From an uncultured Verrucomicrobia subdivision 3 bacterium (GTDB taxonomy: Bacteria; Verrucomicrobiota; Verrucomicrobiia; Limisphaerales; UBA11358), in the NCBI GenBank assembly GCA_903884535.1, contig CAISEZ010000042.1, positions 1 through 58,845 on the forward strand: a DNA stretch of 58,845 nt. The letters are read 5' to 3'. The notes beneath the pieces were generated by a model that worked only from the letters and a program-made list of their open reading frames with translations, was not told where the DNA came from and searched no databases. Positions 17,620 to 26,293 of the stretch are shown in pieces. Within the stretch, counting starts at the first letter, position 1; every line of letters begins with the position of its first letter. The position numbers and the translations under genes are program-made.

Positions 17620-17911
17620 CATGACAAACTTAATTCATCAAAAAAACATCGCCCAAGCGCGCTTCTTTGCTTGCGCGAACGGCACGCGATTGTTACAAAT
17701 TTTGCAGCGAGCAGTGGTGCGCCCGGCAGTTGGCGGTGTGGTTTCACGATTTCATTTTTCTGCTGGTGGTTATTTCAATTGCGCGGTCGTGCGCGGCTCC
17801 ACTCATAAAAACAATTTAATACGTCGCGGAATTTTTCGAGGGAAAGTTCTGCGGCGCCAAAATCAAAACTAAAACAGCCCCTCGAATAAAGGACGCAATC
17901 GCGCCAAACTT
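17620..17911. other. Stretch without a convincing gene between mraY and the LysM gene
   Basis: An open frame of 83 codons starts at 17621 (MTNLIHQKNIAQARFF). Its composition is unlike its neighbours and no family is recognised. The region is AT-richer than the flanking genes, which suggests leader or promoter sequence for the second half of the cluster. It occupies the slot where murD usually lies, but no Mur ligase motif is present in any frame I read. Confidence 0.5.
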
Positions 17912-18703
17912 ATGACAAACCCGAATCCGTTTCTTCCCAAAGGCTCCCTGCTGGAGCAACAAAGCCTGCGCCGTTCGCGGCTCAAAATCGGTGTCTCCTG
18001 CGTCCTCGCCGTGAGCGTGGTGGGCTTGGTCGGCATGCTCATCCAGGGTTGCAAGCGCGAGAAGCCGGTGGACGATCTCGCCCTGCCGCCGGTTGTGGAC
18101 ACGAGTTCGAACATGCCACCGCCGGTCATGGACATGAATTCGAACACGCCGCCGCCGACGGCGCCGAGCAACACGGTTTCCCTCCCGACACCGCCGCCCG
18201 CGCCGATGCCGCCGCCTGTGGTGGAAGCGCCGATCGCAACGGGCTCGGATTACACCGTGGCCAAGGGTGATTCGCTCGCGAAGATCGCCAAGAAAAACAG
18301 CGTCTCGCTCAAGGCGCTTGAAGCTGCGAACCCCGGCGTGGTCCCGACCAAGTTGAAAGTCGGCCAGAAACTGACCATTCCCGCCGGCGGCAAAACCTCG
18401 GCTGATGCCACCGCTGCTCCGGCCGTCGCCGGCAGCGAAGTCGGCACGAGCTACACTGTGAAGTCCGGTGACACGCTGACCAAGATTGCCAAGGCGCATG
18501 GTGTGAAAATCAAAGCGCTCCAGGCGGCGAACAACTTGACCACCACAAAAATCAAAGTCGGTCAGAAGCTGACCATTCCGGCGAAGGCTGAAGCCGCCGC
18601 GCCGGTTGCCGCGCCGGTGGTGGACACCACGCCTGCGCCGCCCGTGCCGCCGGCTCCGGCCCCGGTGATGCCCGCGCCCCCGGTTACCGCGCCGGCGAAA
18701 TAA
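17912..18703 (+). CDS. LysM-domain protein with N-terminal membrane anchor
   Basis: The protein has 263 residues. A membrane helix lies at about residues 26-45 (IGVSCVLAVSVVGLVGMLI), followed by a Pro-rich linker and two LysM modules at about 113-158 (DYTVAKGDSLAKIAKK to VGQKLTIPAG) and 180-226 (SYTVKSGDTLTKIAKA to VGQKLTIPAK), then a Pro/Ala-rich tail. LysM binds N-acetylglucosamine-containing glycans such as peptidoglycan. The topology places the LysM modules in the periplasm. No hydrolase domain is visible. It sits between mraY and ftsW, so a role in holding or marking nascent septal wall is plausible but inferred. Confidence 0.9.
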   Translation: MTNPNPFLPKGSLLEQQSLRRSRLKIGVSCVLAVSVVGLVGMLIQGCKREKPVDDLALPPVVDTSSNMPPPVMDMNSNTPPPTAPSNTVSLPTPPPAPMPPPVVEAPIATGSDYTVAKGDSLAKIAKKNSVSLKALEAANPGVVPTKLKVGQKLTIPAGGKTSADATAAPAVAGSEVGTSYTVKSGDTLTKIAKAHGVKIKALQAANNLTTTKIKVGQKLTIPAKAEAAAPVAAPVVDTTPAPPVPPAPAPVMPAPPVTAPAK

Positions 18704-18743
18704 CTGTCGCTGAAAACGCGGCTGGCATTTTTGAAAAATTGAA

Positions 18744-19880
18744 ATGAAAGTCGCCGTCACTACTTTGGCCGTTTGCGTCACCAGCCTGCTCGCGCTGGGG
18801 CTGGTGATGCTTTACAGCTCAAGCATGACGCAGGTGGGCGCGCATTATCTGATGATGCAGCTGATCTGGTGCGCCTTCGGTTTTGGCCTGTGCTTCACGG
18901 CGGCGGGTTTGGACTATCAGGTTTTCAAAAAATCCGCCTGGCCGATTTTCGGACTGGCGGTCTTGCTTTTGGTGCTGGTGCTGGTGCCACACGTCGGCCG
19001 GAAAATAAACGGCGCCCGCCGCTGGTTCGATCTTCACGGTGTGCGTTTTCAACCGTCGGAACTGGGCAAAATCGCACTTATCATCGCACTGGCTTGGTAT
19101 GGCGACCGGTTTCAGCGGAAGATGCACACGTTCAAATGGGGCATACTTTTCCCGCTGATTCTCATTGCCACTTTGCTGGGGCTGATCTTCGTGGAACCCG
19201 ATCGTGGCACCACGATTCTGCTTGCGGCGGTCAGTGGTTCCATGCTCCTGCTCGCTGGCGTGCAATGGAAATTCATCGTGCCGCCAATCGTTCTGGCCGC
19301 GGCTGGCTTGACGGTTTCGATTCTTCACGATCCGATGCGCATGAAACGCATTTTTAGTTGGCTCGACGTGGAAGCCAACAAAGACGGTGTCGGCTATCAA
19401 GCCTATCAGGCCAAAATCGCGCTCGGCTCCGGCGGACTTTACGGTCTCGGCCTCGGCAACGGCCGCCAAAAACTCGGCTTCGTGCCGGAGCATCACACGG
19501 ATTTTATTTTTTCCATCATCGGCGAGGAACTTGGTTTGATCGCCACGCTGCTCGTCATCGTCGCCTTTGTCATTTTGGTTTTGTGTGGCATTTACATCGC
19601 GCTCCGGGCGTCGGACACGTTCGGCACCTTGCTCGCGGCGGGCGTCACGCTGTTGATTGGCCTGCAGGCCGCCATTAACATCGGCGTGGTCACCAGCGCG
19701 CTGCCGAACAAAGGCTTGCCGCTGCCGTTCATCAGCTACGGCGGCTCAAATCTGCTGGCGATGCTCACCTGCGTCGGCATTTTGTTCAGCGTCGCGCGCC
19801 GGGCAAATCCGGAAAAAATTCCCGTGGCTGATTTTGTCGCGGACGAAAAGCACAATCCTTTTGCCGCCAAGGCAACATGA
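18744..19880 (+). CDS. ftsW: FtsW, SEDS-family septal peptidoglycan polymerase
   Basis: The 378-residue integral membrane protein has about ten helices. SEDS motifs are visible: RRWFDLHGVRFQPSELGKIA, GLGLGNGRQKLGFVPEHHTDF, FSIIGEELG and NKGLPLPFISYGGSN. FtsW polymerises lipid II glycan strands at the septum together with the class B PBP FtsI, whose gene is upstream. The C-terminus extends into the cytoplasm (DEKHNPFAAKAT). The murG start overlaps the ftsW stop by 4 bp (ATGA). The conserved dcw order ftsW-murG supports FtsW rather than RodA. Confidence 0.94.
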   Translation: MKVAVTTLAVCVTSLLALGLVMLYSSSMTQVGAHYLMMQLIWCAFGFGLCFTAAGLDYQVFKKSAWPIFGLAVLLLVLVLVPHVGRKINGARRWFDLHGVRFQPSELGKIALIIALAWYGDRFQRKMHTFKWGILFPLILIATLLGLIFVEPDRGTTILLAAVSGSMLLLAGVQWKFIVPPIVLAAAGLTVSILHDPMRMKRIFSWLDVEANKDGVGYQAYQAKIALGSGGLYGLGLGNGRQKLGFVPEHHTDFIFSIIGEELGLIATLLVIVAFVILVLCGIYIALRASDTFGTLLAAGVTLLIGLQAAINIGVVTSALPNKGLPLPFISYGGSNLLAMLTCVGILFSVARRANPEKIPVADFVADEKHNPFAAKAT

Positions 19881-21055
19881 ACCTCGCCGCCACCAAAAAA
19901 CCTTTCATCGCCATCGCATGTGGCGGCACGGGTGGTCATCTCTTTCCCGGCCTGGCCGTGGCGGAACAATTGCGCCAGCGCGGCTGCGATGTCGCGCTGC
20001 TCATTTCGCCCAAGGACGTGGATCAGTCAGCCGTCAAAAATGTGCAGGGCATGGAGATTTTCACGCTGCCGGCCGTCGGATTGCAGAATCGGAATTATTT
20101 TTCGTTCGCCGGCAGTTTTCTGAAATCGCTGTTGGCCGCGCGGAAAATTTTCAAGCAGCGCAAACCAGACGCCGTGCTCGCCATGGGTGGCTTCACCAGC
20201 GCACCGCCAATTTTTGTGGCGAAAGATCTGGGCGTGAAAACTTTTTTGCACGAGTCCAACACCATTCCCGGCCGCGCCAACCGGTTGCTGGCGCGTTTTG
20301 TGGATGAGGCGTTTGTCGGCTTTCCCGAAGCCGCCGCGCGGCTGCGCACAAAAAAAACTTTAGTAACTGGAACGCCCGTGCGTCCTCAGTTTTGCCAATC
20401 CGCAATTCGCAATCCGCAATCCGCAATTACTCTTGGTCTTGACCCGAACCGGCCGACCATTTTGGTCGTCGGCGGCAGCCAGGGCGCAACCGGTTTGAAC
20501 GAATTGATTTTATCCGCGCTACCGTTGCTGGCAGGAAAAAACTGGCAGTGGCTGCACCTCACCGGCCCGCATGATTTTGAAAAAGTAAAGTCAGCCCACG
20601 CGAGTAATGGAATGAAAGCCGTCGTGAAACCGTTTCTGGCTGAGATGGAACTGGCGCTGGGCGCCGCTACGGTCGCCGTCAGCCGCGCCGGCGCGTCTTC
20701 GCTTGCGGAAATGGCGGCGATGCGGTTGCCGTCGTTGCTCGTGCCGCTGCCGACGGCGGCGGACAATCACCAGTTTGTCAATGCCGCCGCCTTCGTGAAT
20801 ACCGGCGCGGCCAAAATGGCGGAGCAGAAAAAATCCTCGGCCAAAGAAGTGGCGGCGAGTCTGATTGAACTCGTTGAGAGCGAAGCCGTGCGGGCCGAGA
20901 TACGGTCGGCGCTGGTTAAATGGCATGTCCCGAACGCGGCAGAGCTGATTGTGGAAAGTATTTTAAGCGTGGTTCTTCGCGGCGCCGATCAAAAAAGTTT
21001 TTCCGTGCCGCCGGTGACGAAGCGGGATGTAACCCATTTGAAAGCGGTCGCATGA
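19877..21055 (+). CDS. murG: UDP-GlcNAc:lipid I N-acetylglucosaminyltransferase
   Basis: The 392-residue GT-B glycosyltransferase has GGTGGHLFPGLAVAEQL, MGGFTSAPP, HESNTIPGRANRLLARF, VVGGSQGATGLNE and SRAGASSLAEMAAMRLPSLL. It converts lipid I to lipid II on the inner face of the membrane. Between the two domains, the sequence CQSAIRNPQSAITLG is encoded by a heptamer-periodic tract (20394-20428), apparently an insertion into the interdomain linker that leaves the frame open. The C-terminal tail after about residue 360 (VVLRGADQKSF...) is longer than in many MurG. Starts and stops overlap with ftsW and murB, implying coupling. Confidence 0.95.
   Translation: MNLAATKKPFIAIACGGTGGHLFPGLAVAEQLRQRGCDVALLISPKDVDQSAVKNVQGMEIFTLPAVGLQNRNYFSFAGSFLKSLLAARKIFKQRKPDAVLAMGGFTSAPPIFVAKDLGVKTFLHESNTIPGRANRLLARFVDEAFVGFPEAAARLRTKKTLVTGTPVRPQFCQSAIRNPQSAITLGLDPNRPTILVVGGSQGATGLNELILSALPLLAGKNWQWLHLTGPHDFEKVKSAHASNGMKAVVKPFLAEMELALGAATVAVSRAGASSLAEMAAMRLPSLLVPLPTAADNHQFVNAAAFVNTGAAKMAEQKKSSAKEVAASLIELVESEAVRAEIRSALVKWHVPNAAELIVESILSVVLRGADQKSFSVPPVTKRDVTHLKAVA
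20394..20428. repeat. Heptamer-periodic tract, 5 units, inside murG
   Basis: The units are GCCAATC, CGCAATT, CGCAATC, CGCAATC and CGCAATT. The tract encodes the MurG interdomain linker (residues about 173-184). Confidence 0.7.
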
Positions 21056-21975
21056 TGACAGCCGCAGCCCATACTCTCGCCGACGAAATGGCCGAACGCA
21101 TTTCGTCCGCGACGGTGATTCGGCGGGACGAGCCGCTGGCGCGGCACACGACGCTGCGCATCGGCGGCCCGGCGGACGTTTACGTGGAGCCGGCTTCGGA
21201 GGCGGATTTGGCGGCGATCCTGATAATTTGCGGCGAGCAGGCGGTGAACTTTTTCGTGCTGGGGCGCGGTTCGAATTTGCTCGTGCGCGACGGCGGTTTT
21301 CGCGGCGTGGTGATCTGTTTGGCACACGCGAATTTTAGCCGGATTGAAATTGACGGTGAACGACTGCGCTGCGGCGCGGGCGCGAAATTGAAAAATGTTT
21401 CGGTCGAGGCCAAACGAAATAATTTGAGCGGTGTGGAATTTCTGGAAGGCATTCCGGGCAGTGTTGGCGGGGCGCTGCGCATGAACGCAGGGGCGATGGG
21501 TGCGTGGACATTTGGCGCGGTCGAGTCGCTGCGGTTTATGGATCATGCCGGCGAAATTTTCGAGCGCGTGGCGGCCGAGGTGCCAGTGGAATATCGCGCG
21601 TGTCCGCTGTTGAAAAATCATATCGCACTGGGCGCCGTGTTTAAATGCACCACGCTGTCGCGCGAGGAAATTGAAAAGCGCATGATGGCGTTCAGCGAAA
21701 AGCGCTGGGAATCGCAGCCCGCCGCGCCGAGTGCCGGTTGCATTTTCAAAAATCCGGCGGCGATTCCGGCCGGCAAATTAATTGACGAACTGGGCTTGAA
21801 AAAGATGCGGGTCGGCGGCGCGATGGTTTCGGTCGAACACGGCAATTTCATCGTGAACGACGGCCGGGCCACGGCGCAGGATGTGTTGGAATTGATTGAG
21901 CTTTTGAAGGCGCGCGCAAAAAACGAGCGCGGGATTGATTTGCACACGGAAGTTGAAATCATTGGCGAGCCATGA
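21052..21975 (+). CDS. murB: UDP-N-acetylenolpyruvoylglucosamine reductase, Cys variant
   Basis: The product is 307 residues. FAD-binding motifs are TTLRIGGPADVYVEP, VLGRGSNLLVRDGGFRGVV and GIPGSVGGALRMNAGAMG; the C-terminal catalytic domain has PSAGCIFKNP and KMRVGGAMVSVEHGNFIVN. MurB reduces enolpyruvyl-UDP-GlcNAc to UDP-MurNAc with NADPH and FAD. In the usual SAG-S-(F/V)FKNP motif the serine is the general acid (Ser229 in E. coli); here it is C230. Start is ATG 21052 overlapping the murG stop; ATG 21055 is also possible. In many clusters murC lies just before murB; it is absent here. The gene overlaps ddl by 4 bp. Confidence 0.94.
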   Translation: MMTAAAHTLADEMAERISSATVIRRDEPLARHTTLRIGGPADVYVEPASEADLAAILIICGEQAVNFFVLGRGSNLLVRDGGFRGVVICLAHANFSRIEIDGERLRCGAGAKLKNVSVEAKRNNLSGVEFLEGIPGSVGGALRMNAGAMGAWTFGAVESLRFMDHAGEIFERVAAEVPVEYRACPLLKNHIALGAVFKCTTLSREEIEKRMMAFSEKRWESQPAAPSAGCIFKNPAAIPAGKLIDELGLKKMRVGGAMVSVEHGNFIVNDGRATAQDVLELIELLKARAKNERGIDLHTEVEIIGEP

Positions 21976-22874
21976 GCCACAAACTGAACATCACCGTCAT
22001 GCTCGGCGGGCCAAGCGCGGAACGCGACGTGTCGCTGCGTTCGGGCGCGGCGGTGGCGACGGCGTTGCGGTCACGCGGTCACGAAGTTTTTGAGTTGGAT
22101 CCAAAAGACGCGAACTGGATTTTGCCGGAAAAAACGGACGTGGTTTTTCTGGCGTTGCACGGCACCTACGGCGAGGACGGCACGGTGCAAGCGCAGTTGG
22201 AAAAACTCGGCGTGCCGTTCACCGGCTGCGATTCCGCGGCGAGCCGAATCGCGTTTGACAAATTGCTGACGAAGCAATGCTGCATTGAGGCAGTGGTGCC
22301 GACGGCGAAATTTCTGGCGGTGGCTTCGGCGCAGACGCCGTGGCCGTTGGGCTGGCAGCCGCCGCTGGTGGTAAAACCGGTGCGGCAGGGTTCGAGCGTC
22401 GGGCTGCAATTTGTGAACCGCGTGGACGAATGGCGCACGGCACTGGCCGAGGCGCTGCGGTTCGATTCCGAAGTGCTGGTCGAGGAAAAAATCATCGGCC
22501 GCGAGACGACGGTGGGCATTTTGAACGGCCAGGCATTGCCGGTCGTGGAAGTCCGGCCGAAGACTGGCAGCTACGATTATCAAACGAAATACACGGCGGG
22601 CGCGTCGGAATATTTTTGCCCGGCGGAGTTTGACGCGGCGACGACGAAGCGGATTCAGGACGCCGCACTGGGCGCGTTCAAGGCGGTCGGCGGCCGCGAT
22701 TATTCCCGCGTGGACGTGATGGTTCGCGCGGACGGCTCGCCGGTGGTGCTGGAAGTGAACACGCTGCCAGGCATGACCGAGACAAGTTTGTTGCCGAAAG
22801 CGGCGGCGGCGATGGGAATAAATTTTTCAGAATTGTGCCAGCGCATGGTTGACCTGGCGCTGGCCAGAAAATAG
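21972..22874 (+). CDS. ddl: D-alanine--D-alanine ligase
   Basis: The 300-residue ATP-grasp enzyme is of DdlB size. Motifs are GGPSAERDVSLRSG, LHGTYGEDGTVQ, PFTGCDSAASRIAFDK, VKPVRQGSSVGL, VEEKIIGRETTVGIL and EVNTLPGMTETSLLPK. It makes D-Ala-D-Ala for MurF using ATP in the cytoplasm. The ATG overlaps the murB TGA (ATGA). It is followed by ftsQ after 8 bp, the same ddl-ftsQ-ftsA-ftsZ order as in Proteobacteria. Confidence 0.96.
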   Translation: MSHKLNITVMLGGPSAERDVSLRSGAAVATALRSRGHEVFELDPKDANWILPEKTDVVFLALHGTYGEDGTVQAQLEKLGVPFTGCDSAASRIAFDKLLTKQCCIEAVVPTAKFLAVASAQTPWPLGWQPPLVVKPVRQGSSVGLQFVNRVDEWRTALAEALRFDSEVLVEEKIIGRETTVGILNGQALPVVEVRPKTGSYDYQTKYTAGASEYFCPAEFDAATTKRIQDAALGAFKAVGGRDYSRVDVMVRADGSPVVLEVNTLPGMTETSLLPKAAAAMGINFSELCQRMVDLALARK

Positions 22875-22882
22875 AAATCAAA

Positions 22883-23848
22883 ATGTGGTTCAAGCGCGAA
22901 AATAAAAATCAGAACCGGCGGCTACACCGCACGCATGTGCTGGACGTGAAACTGCGTTCAGACCAGGTGCGGGCGGCGCGCGTGCGGATGGTGTCGTGGA
23001 CCTTCGCGTTGGTGGCCGGCACTTTTCTGGGGATTTATCTGGTCTGGCGCACGGGCGAATGGGCGCTGAACACATTCGTTTATCAAAACGCGGATTTTGC
23101 GATCCAGCAGATTGACGTGGCGACGGACGGCGTGATCGCGCCGGAACAATTGCGCCGCTGGACGGGCGTGAAGCCGGGCGCCAATTTGATCGCGCTCGAC
23201 CTCGCGGCGGTGAAGCGCAACTTGGAACTCGTTTCGGTGGTGGAAACGGTTTCCGTGGAGCGCGTGCTGCCGCGCACGTTAAAAGTGCGCGTCACGGAGC
23301 GCGAACCGGTGGCGCAAGTAAACGTGCCGCACACCGACGCGACCGGCGGCATCGTGGTTTCGGTTTATCAGCTCGACGCGGACGGCGTGGTGATTCAGCC
23401 CCTCGATCCGCGGTTGTCCGTGGTGCCGCTGGCGCGGGTGAATCCGTCACTGCCGGTGATCGTTGGTCTGAATGTGCTTCAATTGCAGCCGGGCCGGCGC
23501 GTAGAATTGCCGGAAGTGCGTGCGGCGCTGCAATTGATTTCCGCGTTCGACCAGTCGCCGATGGCCGGTTTGGTGGATTTGCGGCGCGTGGATGTGACCG
23601 CACCGGGCGTGGTCATTGCGACGACGGGGCAGGGCAGCGAAATCACTTTCGGCCTCGACAATTTGGATCAGCAATTGCGCCGCTGGCGCGGCATTTACGA
23701 TCTTGGCCAGTCGAAAAAAGCGACGATTGCGTCGGCGGATCTGGCGGTGGCGAACAACGTGCCGGTGCGCTGGATGACGGCGAGCGTGGTGACGGACGTT
23801 TTGCCAAAGTCGGTTAAACCTGGAAAAACCCGGAGGAAAAATGTTTGA
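22883..23848 (+). CDS. ftsQ: Cell division protein FtsQ/DivIB
   Basis: The protein of 321 residues has a basic cytoplasmic N-terminus, one membrane helix at about 33-53 (WTFALVAGTFLGIYLVW), a POTRA domain at about 70-140 (FAIQQIDVATDGVIAP, then the VSVERVLPRTLKVRVTER core), and a beta domain. FtsQ recruits FtsL, FtsB and FtsWI to the septum. A longer-than-usual loop in the beta domain and a basic tail (KPGKTRRKNV) are seen. It overlaps ftsA by 8 bp. The N-terminal basic tail of about 30 residues is typical. Confidence 0.9.
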   Translation: MWFKRENKNQNRRLHRTHVLDVKLRSDQVRAARVRMVSWTFALVAGTFLGIYLVWRTGEWALNTFVYQNADFAIQQIDVATDGVIAPEQLRRWTGVKPGANLIALDLAAVKRNLELVSVVETVSVERVLPRTLKVRVTEREPVAQVNVPHTDATGGIVVSVYQLDADGVVIQPLDPRLSVVPLARVNPSLPVIVGLNVLQLQPGRRVELPEVRAALQLISAFDQSPMAGLVDLRRVDVTAPGVVIATTGQGSEITFGLDNLDQQLRRWRGIYDLGQSKKATIASADLAVANNVPVRWMTASVVTDVLPKSVKPGKTRRKNV

Positions 23849-25067
23849 CGATGCCAACATCATTGTCGGTCTCGAGATCGGCACTTCTAAAATCTGCGTG
23901 GTCGTGGGCGAACAGAATGCCGACGGCGGCGTGAACATCATCGGCCTGGGCCAGTCGCGTTCGCGCGGCGTGCGCAAGGGCGCGATCATCAACACCGAGC
24001 AGGTCGAGGAAGATTTGCGTTCCGCAGTCGCCGAGGCGGAGCAGATGGCCGACGTGGAAATCCGCAGCGTTTATCTCGGCGTCAGCGGCGGGCACATTCG
24101 CGGTTTCAACAATCGCGGCGTGCATCCGGTGGTTTCGGCGGACCGCGAAATTTCCGAGGATGACGTGGCGGACGTGGTGAAAAATGCGAAGGCGATCAAT
24201 TTGCCCGCCGAGAACATGGTCATCCACGCCGTGCGCCAGCATTTTTTGGTGGATGGTCACGACGGCGTGACGCAGCCCGTCGGCATGCTCGGCTCGCGGC
24301 TCGAAGTGGACATGCATGTCATTCACGGCAACGCCAACCAGATGCAAAATGCCATCCGCCTCGTGAAAGGCACGCAGCTCGAAGTGAACGAAATCGTTTT
24401 CAACGGCATGGCCGCTTCGCTGGCATTGCTGACCGGCGAGCAAAAGGAACTTGGCGCGCTGGTGATTGATATCGGCGGCGGCACGACGGAATACGTGGTG
24501 CATTCCGACGGCGTCATCCGGCACGCCGGCGTGCTCGCGGTCGGCGGCGATCATGTTTCCAACGATCTCGCTTATGGCTTGAAAGTCCCGCTGAGCCGCG
24601 CGGAAAAATTAAAATTGGAACACGGTTCCGCGATTGTGACCGAGGCCGCGAAAGGCCAGACCCTCAGCATCACCAATGAACTCGGCCTCGAATTGCGCCG
24701 CGTCAATGTGGAGCATCTTCAGCGCATCATGTCGCTGCGGCACGAGGAAATTTTCCAGCTCATTGCGCAGGAACTCGATCGCGCCGGGCTGACGGATTAT
24801 TTGCGCGCCGGTGTTTTTCTGTGCGGCGGCGGTTCGCGTGTGCCGGGACTGGTGCCGCTGGCGGAAAACACGTTTCAGATGAATGTCACGCCCGGCCACG
24901 CCAGCGCTATCAGCGGTTTAACTACGGCGCTCGACCAGCCGGAATTTGCCGCCGCCATCGGCCTGGTGAAATACGGTTCGCTCCGCAACCGGCAGCGGCC
25001 TACGGCGCGTTCGCTGGCCACGCTCGGCGGTCTTACTGATGTGTTTCGCCGCATTTTGCCACGCTAA
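23841..25067 (+). CDS. ftsA: Cell division protein FtsA
   Basis: The 408-residue actin-like ATPase has the first phosphate loop VGLEIGTSKICVVVGE, the SHS2/1C domain (VEIRSVYLGVSGGHIRGF), the second phosphate loop LVIDIGGGTTEYVV and the adenosine motif LCGGGSRVPGL. The C-terminal basic amphipathic segment (LTDVFRRILPR) should bind the membrane. FtsA anchors FtsZ filaments to the inner membrane. A strong ribosome site GGAGG (23832-23836) lies inside the end of ftsQ, 5-6 bp before the ATG. The ftsZ gene follows after 12 bp. Confidence 0.95.
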   Translation: MFDDANIIVGLEIGTSKICVVVGEQNADGGVNIIGLGQSRSRGVRKGAIINTEQVEEDLRSAVAEAEQMADVEIRSVYLGVSGGHIRGFNNRGVHPVVSADREISEDDVADVVKNAKAINLPAENMVIHAVRQHFLVDGHDGVTQPVGMLGSRLEVDMHVIHGNANQMQNAIRLVKGTQLEVNEIVFNGMAASLALLTGEQKELGALVIDIGGGTTEYVVHSDGVIRHAGVLAVGGDHVSNDLAYGLKVPLSRAEKLKLEHGSAIVTEAAKGQTLSITNELGLELRRVNVEHLQRIMSLRHEEIFQLIAQELDRAGLTDYLRAGVFLCGGGSRVPGLVPLAENTFQMNVTPGHASAISGLTTALDQPEFAAAIGLVKYGSLRNRQRPTARSLATLGGLTDVFRRILPR

Positions 25068-25079
25068 CCAAACCCGGCT

Positions 25080-26291
25080 ATGGAAACTGAACAACCCAAT
25101 TCACAACTGGAAATGTCCGCCACACCGGCGGTGAAAATTTTCGGCGTCGGCAACGCGGGCGTCAGCCTGCTCGCCGCGCTGGCGGTGCCGGAATTTGCCG
25201 CCGCGCATCTCATCGCCGTCAACACCGATGCGCCGTCGCTGGCCGCGTCCGCCGCGCCGGTGAAGATTCAGTTGGAAAATAAATTGCTGCGCGGGTTGGG
25301 CACCGGCGGTGATCCCGACCGCGGCCGCGCGCTGGCCGAGGAACAATTTTCCACGCTCAAATCCGCGTGCGAAGGCGCGAACATCGTTTTCATCCTCGCC
25401 GGTCTGGGCGGTGGCGCGGGCAGCGGCATCAGCCCCGTGCTGGCCAAGGCGGCGCGCGAGGCGGGCGCGGTGGTGCTGGCGTTCGTGACGCTGCCGTTCG
25501 ATTGCGAAGGCAACCGGCGCGAGGCGCAGGCGCAACAAAGTCTGGAGCATTTGAAGGCGGCCGCGGACGGCGTAATCTGTTTGCCGAGCCAGAAAGTTTT
25601 CAAACTGATTGATGAAAACACCAGTGTTTGCGACACGTTTCGCGTCATCGGCGGATTGCTGGTGGAAGGCGTGCGCGGCGTGTGGCAGTTGCTCGCGCGG
25701 CCCGGCTTGATCCAGGTTCACTTTGTCGACGTGTGCGCGCTGGTGCGTGACCGTCATGCTGAAAATGGATTTGCGTTTGTCGAGGCTGGCGGTCCCGGTC
25801 GTGCGCGCGAGGTGGTGGAAAAATTGTTGGCGCATCCGCTGCTCGACGAAGGCCGGGTCCTGGCGGAATCCGACGCGGTGCTGGTGAGCCTGACCAGCGG
25901 CAAGGATTTGACGATGGCCGAGGTCAACCGCGTGATGGAACAGCTCAAACGCCAGTGCGGCCACGCGCAGGTCATCATGGGCGCGGCGATTGACGCGGCG
26001 TTCACAAACCGGCTGTGCGTCACGGTCATCGCCGCGAAACAAAATATCACGCCGAAGAGCGCGGCGACGCGGACAGAAACGCACGGCGGCAATATTTCCA
26101 GCACCAGCCAGCGCGACACCGTGGTGACGCGCGGCACGCGGACGCGGAAGGCGAAGGAAAAACTGTTTCAGCCGCAACTGCCGCTGGCGATCATTTCCAA
26201 GGGCCGTTTTGACAAAAGCGAACCGACGTTGCACAACGGCGAGGATCTGGACATTCCGACGTTCCTGCGGCGCGGCGTGCCGCTGAATTAA
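25080..26291 (+). CDS. ftsZ: FtsZ, divergent tubulin-like GTPase
   Basis: The product has 403 residues and starts METEQPNSQ. The N-terminal VKIFGVGNAGVSLL, NTDAPSLAA and GTGGDPDRGR segments are FtsZ-like. The tubulin signature reads GLGGGAGSG at 108-116, with Ala113 where Thr is nearly universal. The T7 synergy loop, usually N-x-D-x-x-D, reads Q212-V-H214-F-V-D217, so two of three catalytic-loop residues differ. The C-terminal DIPTFLRRG peptide, which binds FtsA, is conserved. FtsZ forms the division ring. Position after ftsA and the tail motif make FtsZ identity firm, but GTPase activity may be reduced. Verrucomicrobiota are already known for divergent FtsZ. Confidence 0.9.
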   Translation: METEQPNSQLEMSATPAVKIFGVGNAGVSLLAALAVPEFAAAHLIAVNTDAPSLAASAAPVKIQLENKLLRGLGTGGDPDRGRALAEEQFSTLKSACEGANIVFILAGLGGGAGSGISPVLAKAAREAGAVVLAFVTLPFDCEGNRREAQAQQSLEHLKAAADGVICLPSQKVFKLIDENTSVCDTFRVIGGLLVEGVRGVWQLLARPGLIQVHFVDVCALVRDRHAENGFAFVEAGGPGRAREVVEKLLAHPLLDEGRVLAESDAVLVSLTSGKDLTMAEVNRVMEQLKRQCGHAQVIMGAAIDAAFTNRLCVTVIAAKQNITPKSAATRTETHGGNISSTSQRDTVVTRGTRTRKAKEKLFQPQLPLAIISKGRFDKSEPTLHNGEDLDIPTFLRRGVPLN

Positions 26292-26293
26292 TT

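Noticed and set aside
17621..17872. 83-codon open frame between mraY and the LysM gene
   Set aside because: Its composition is unlike neighbours, no family resemblance, no good ribosome site; treated as non-coding gap.
17816..18781. 321-codon antisense frame over the LysM gene
   Set aside because: Gly/Arg/His-rich shadow of the Pro/Ala-rich LysM protein.
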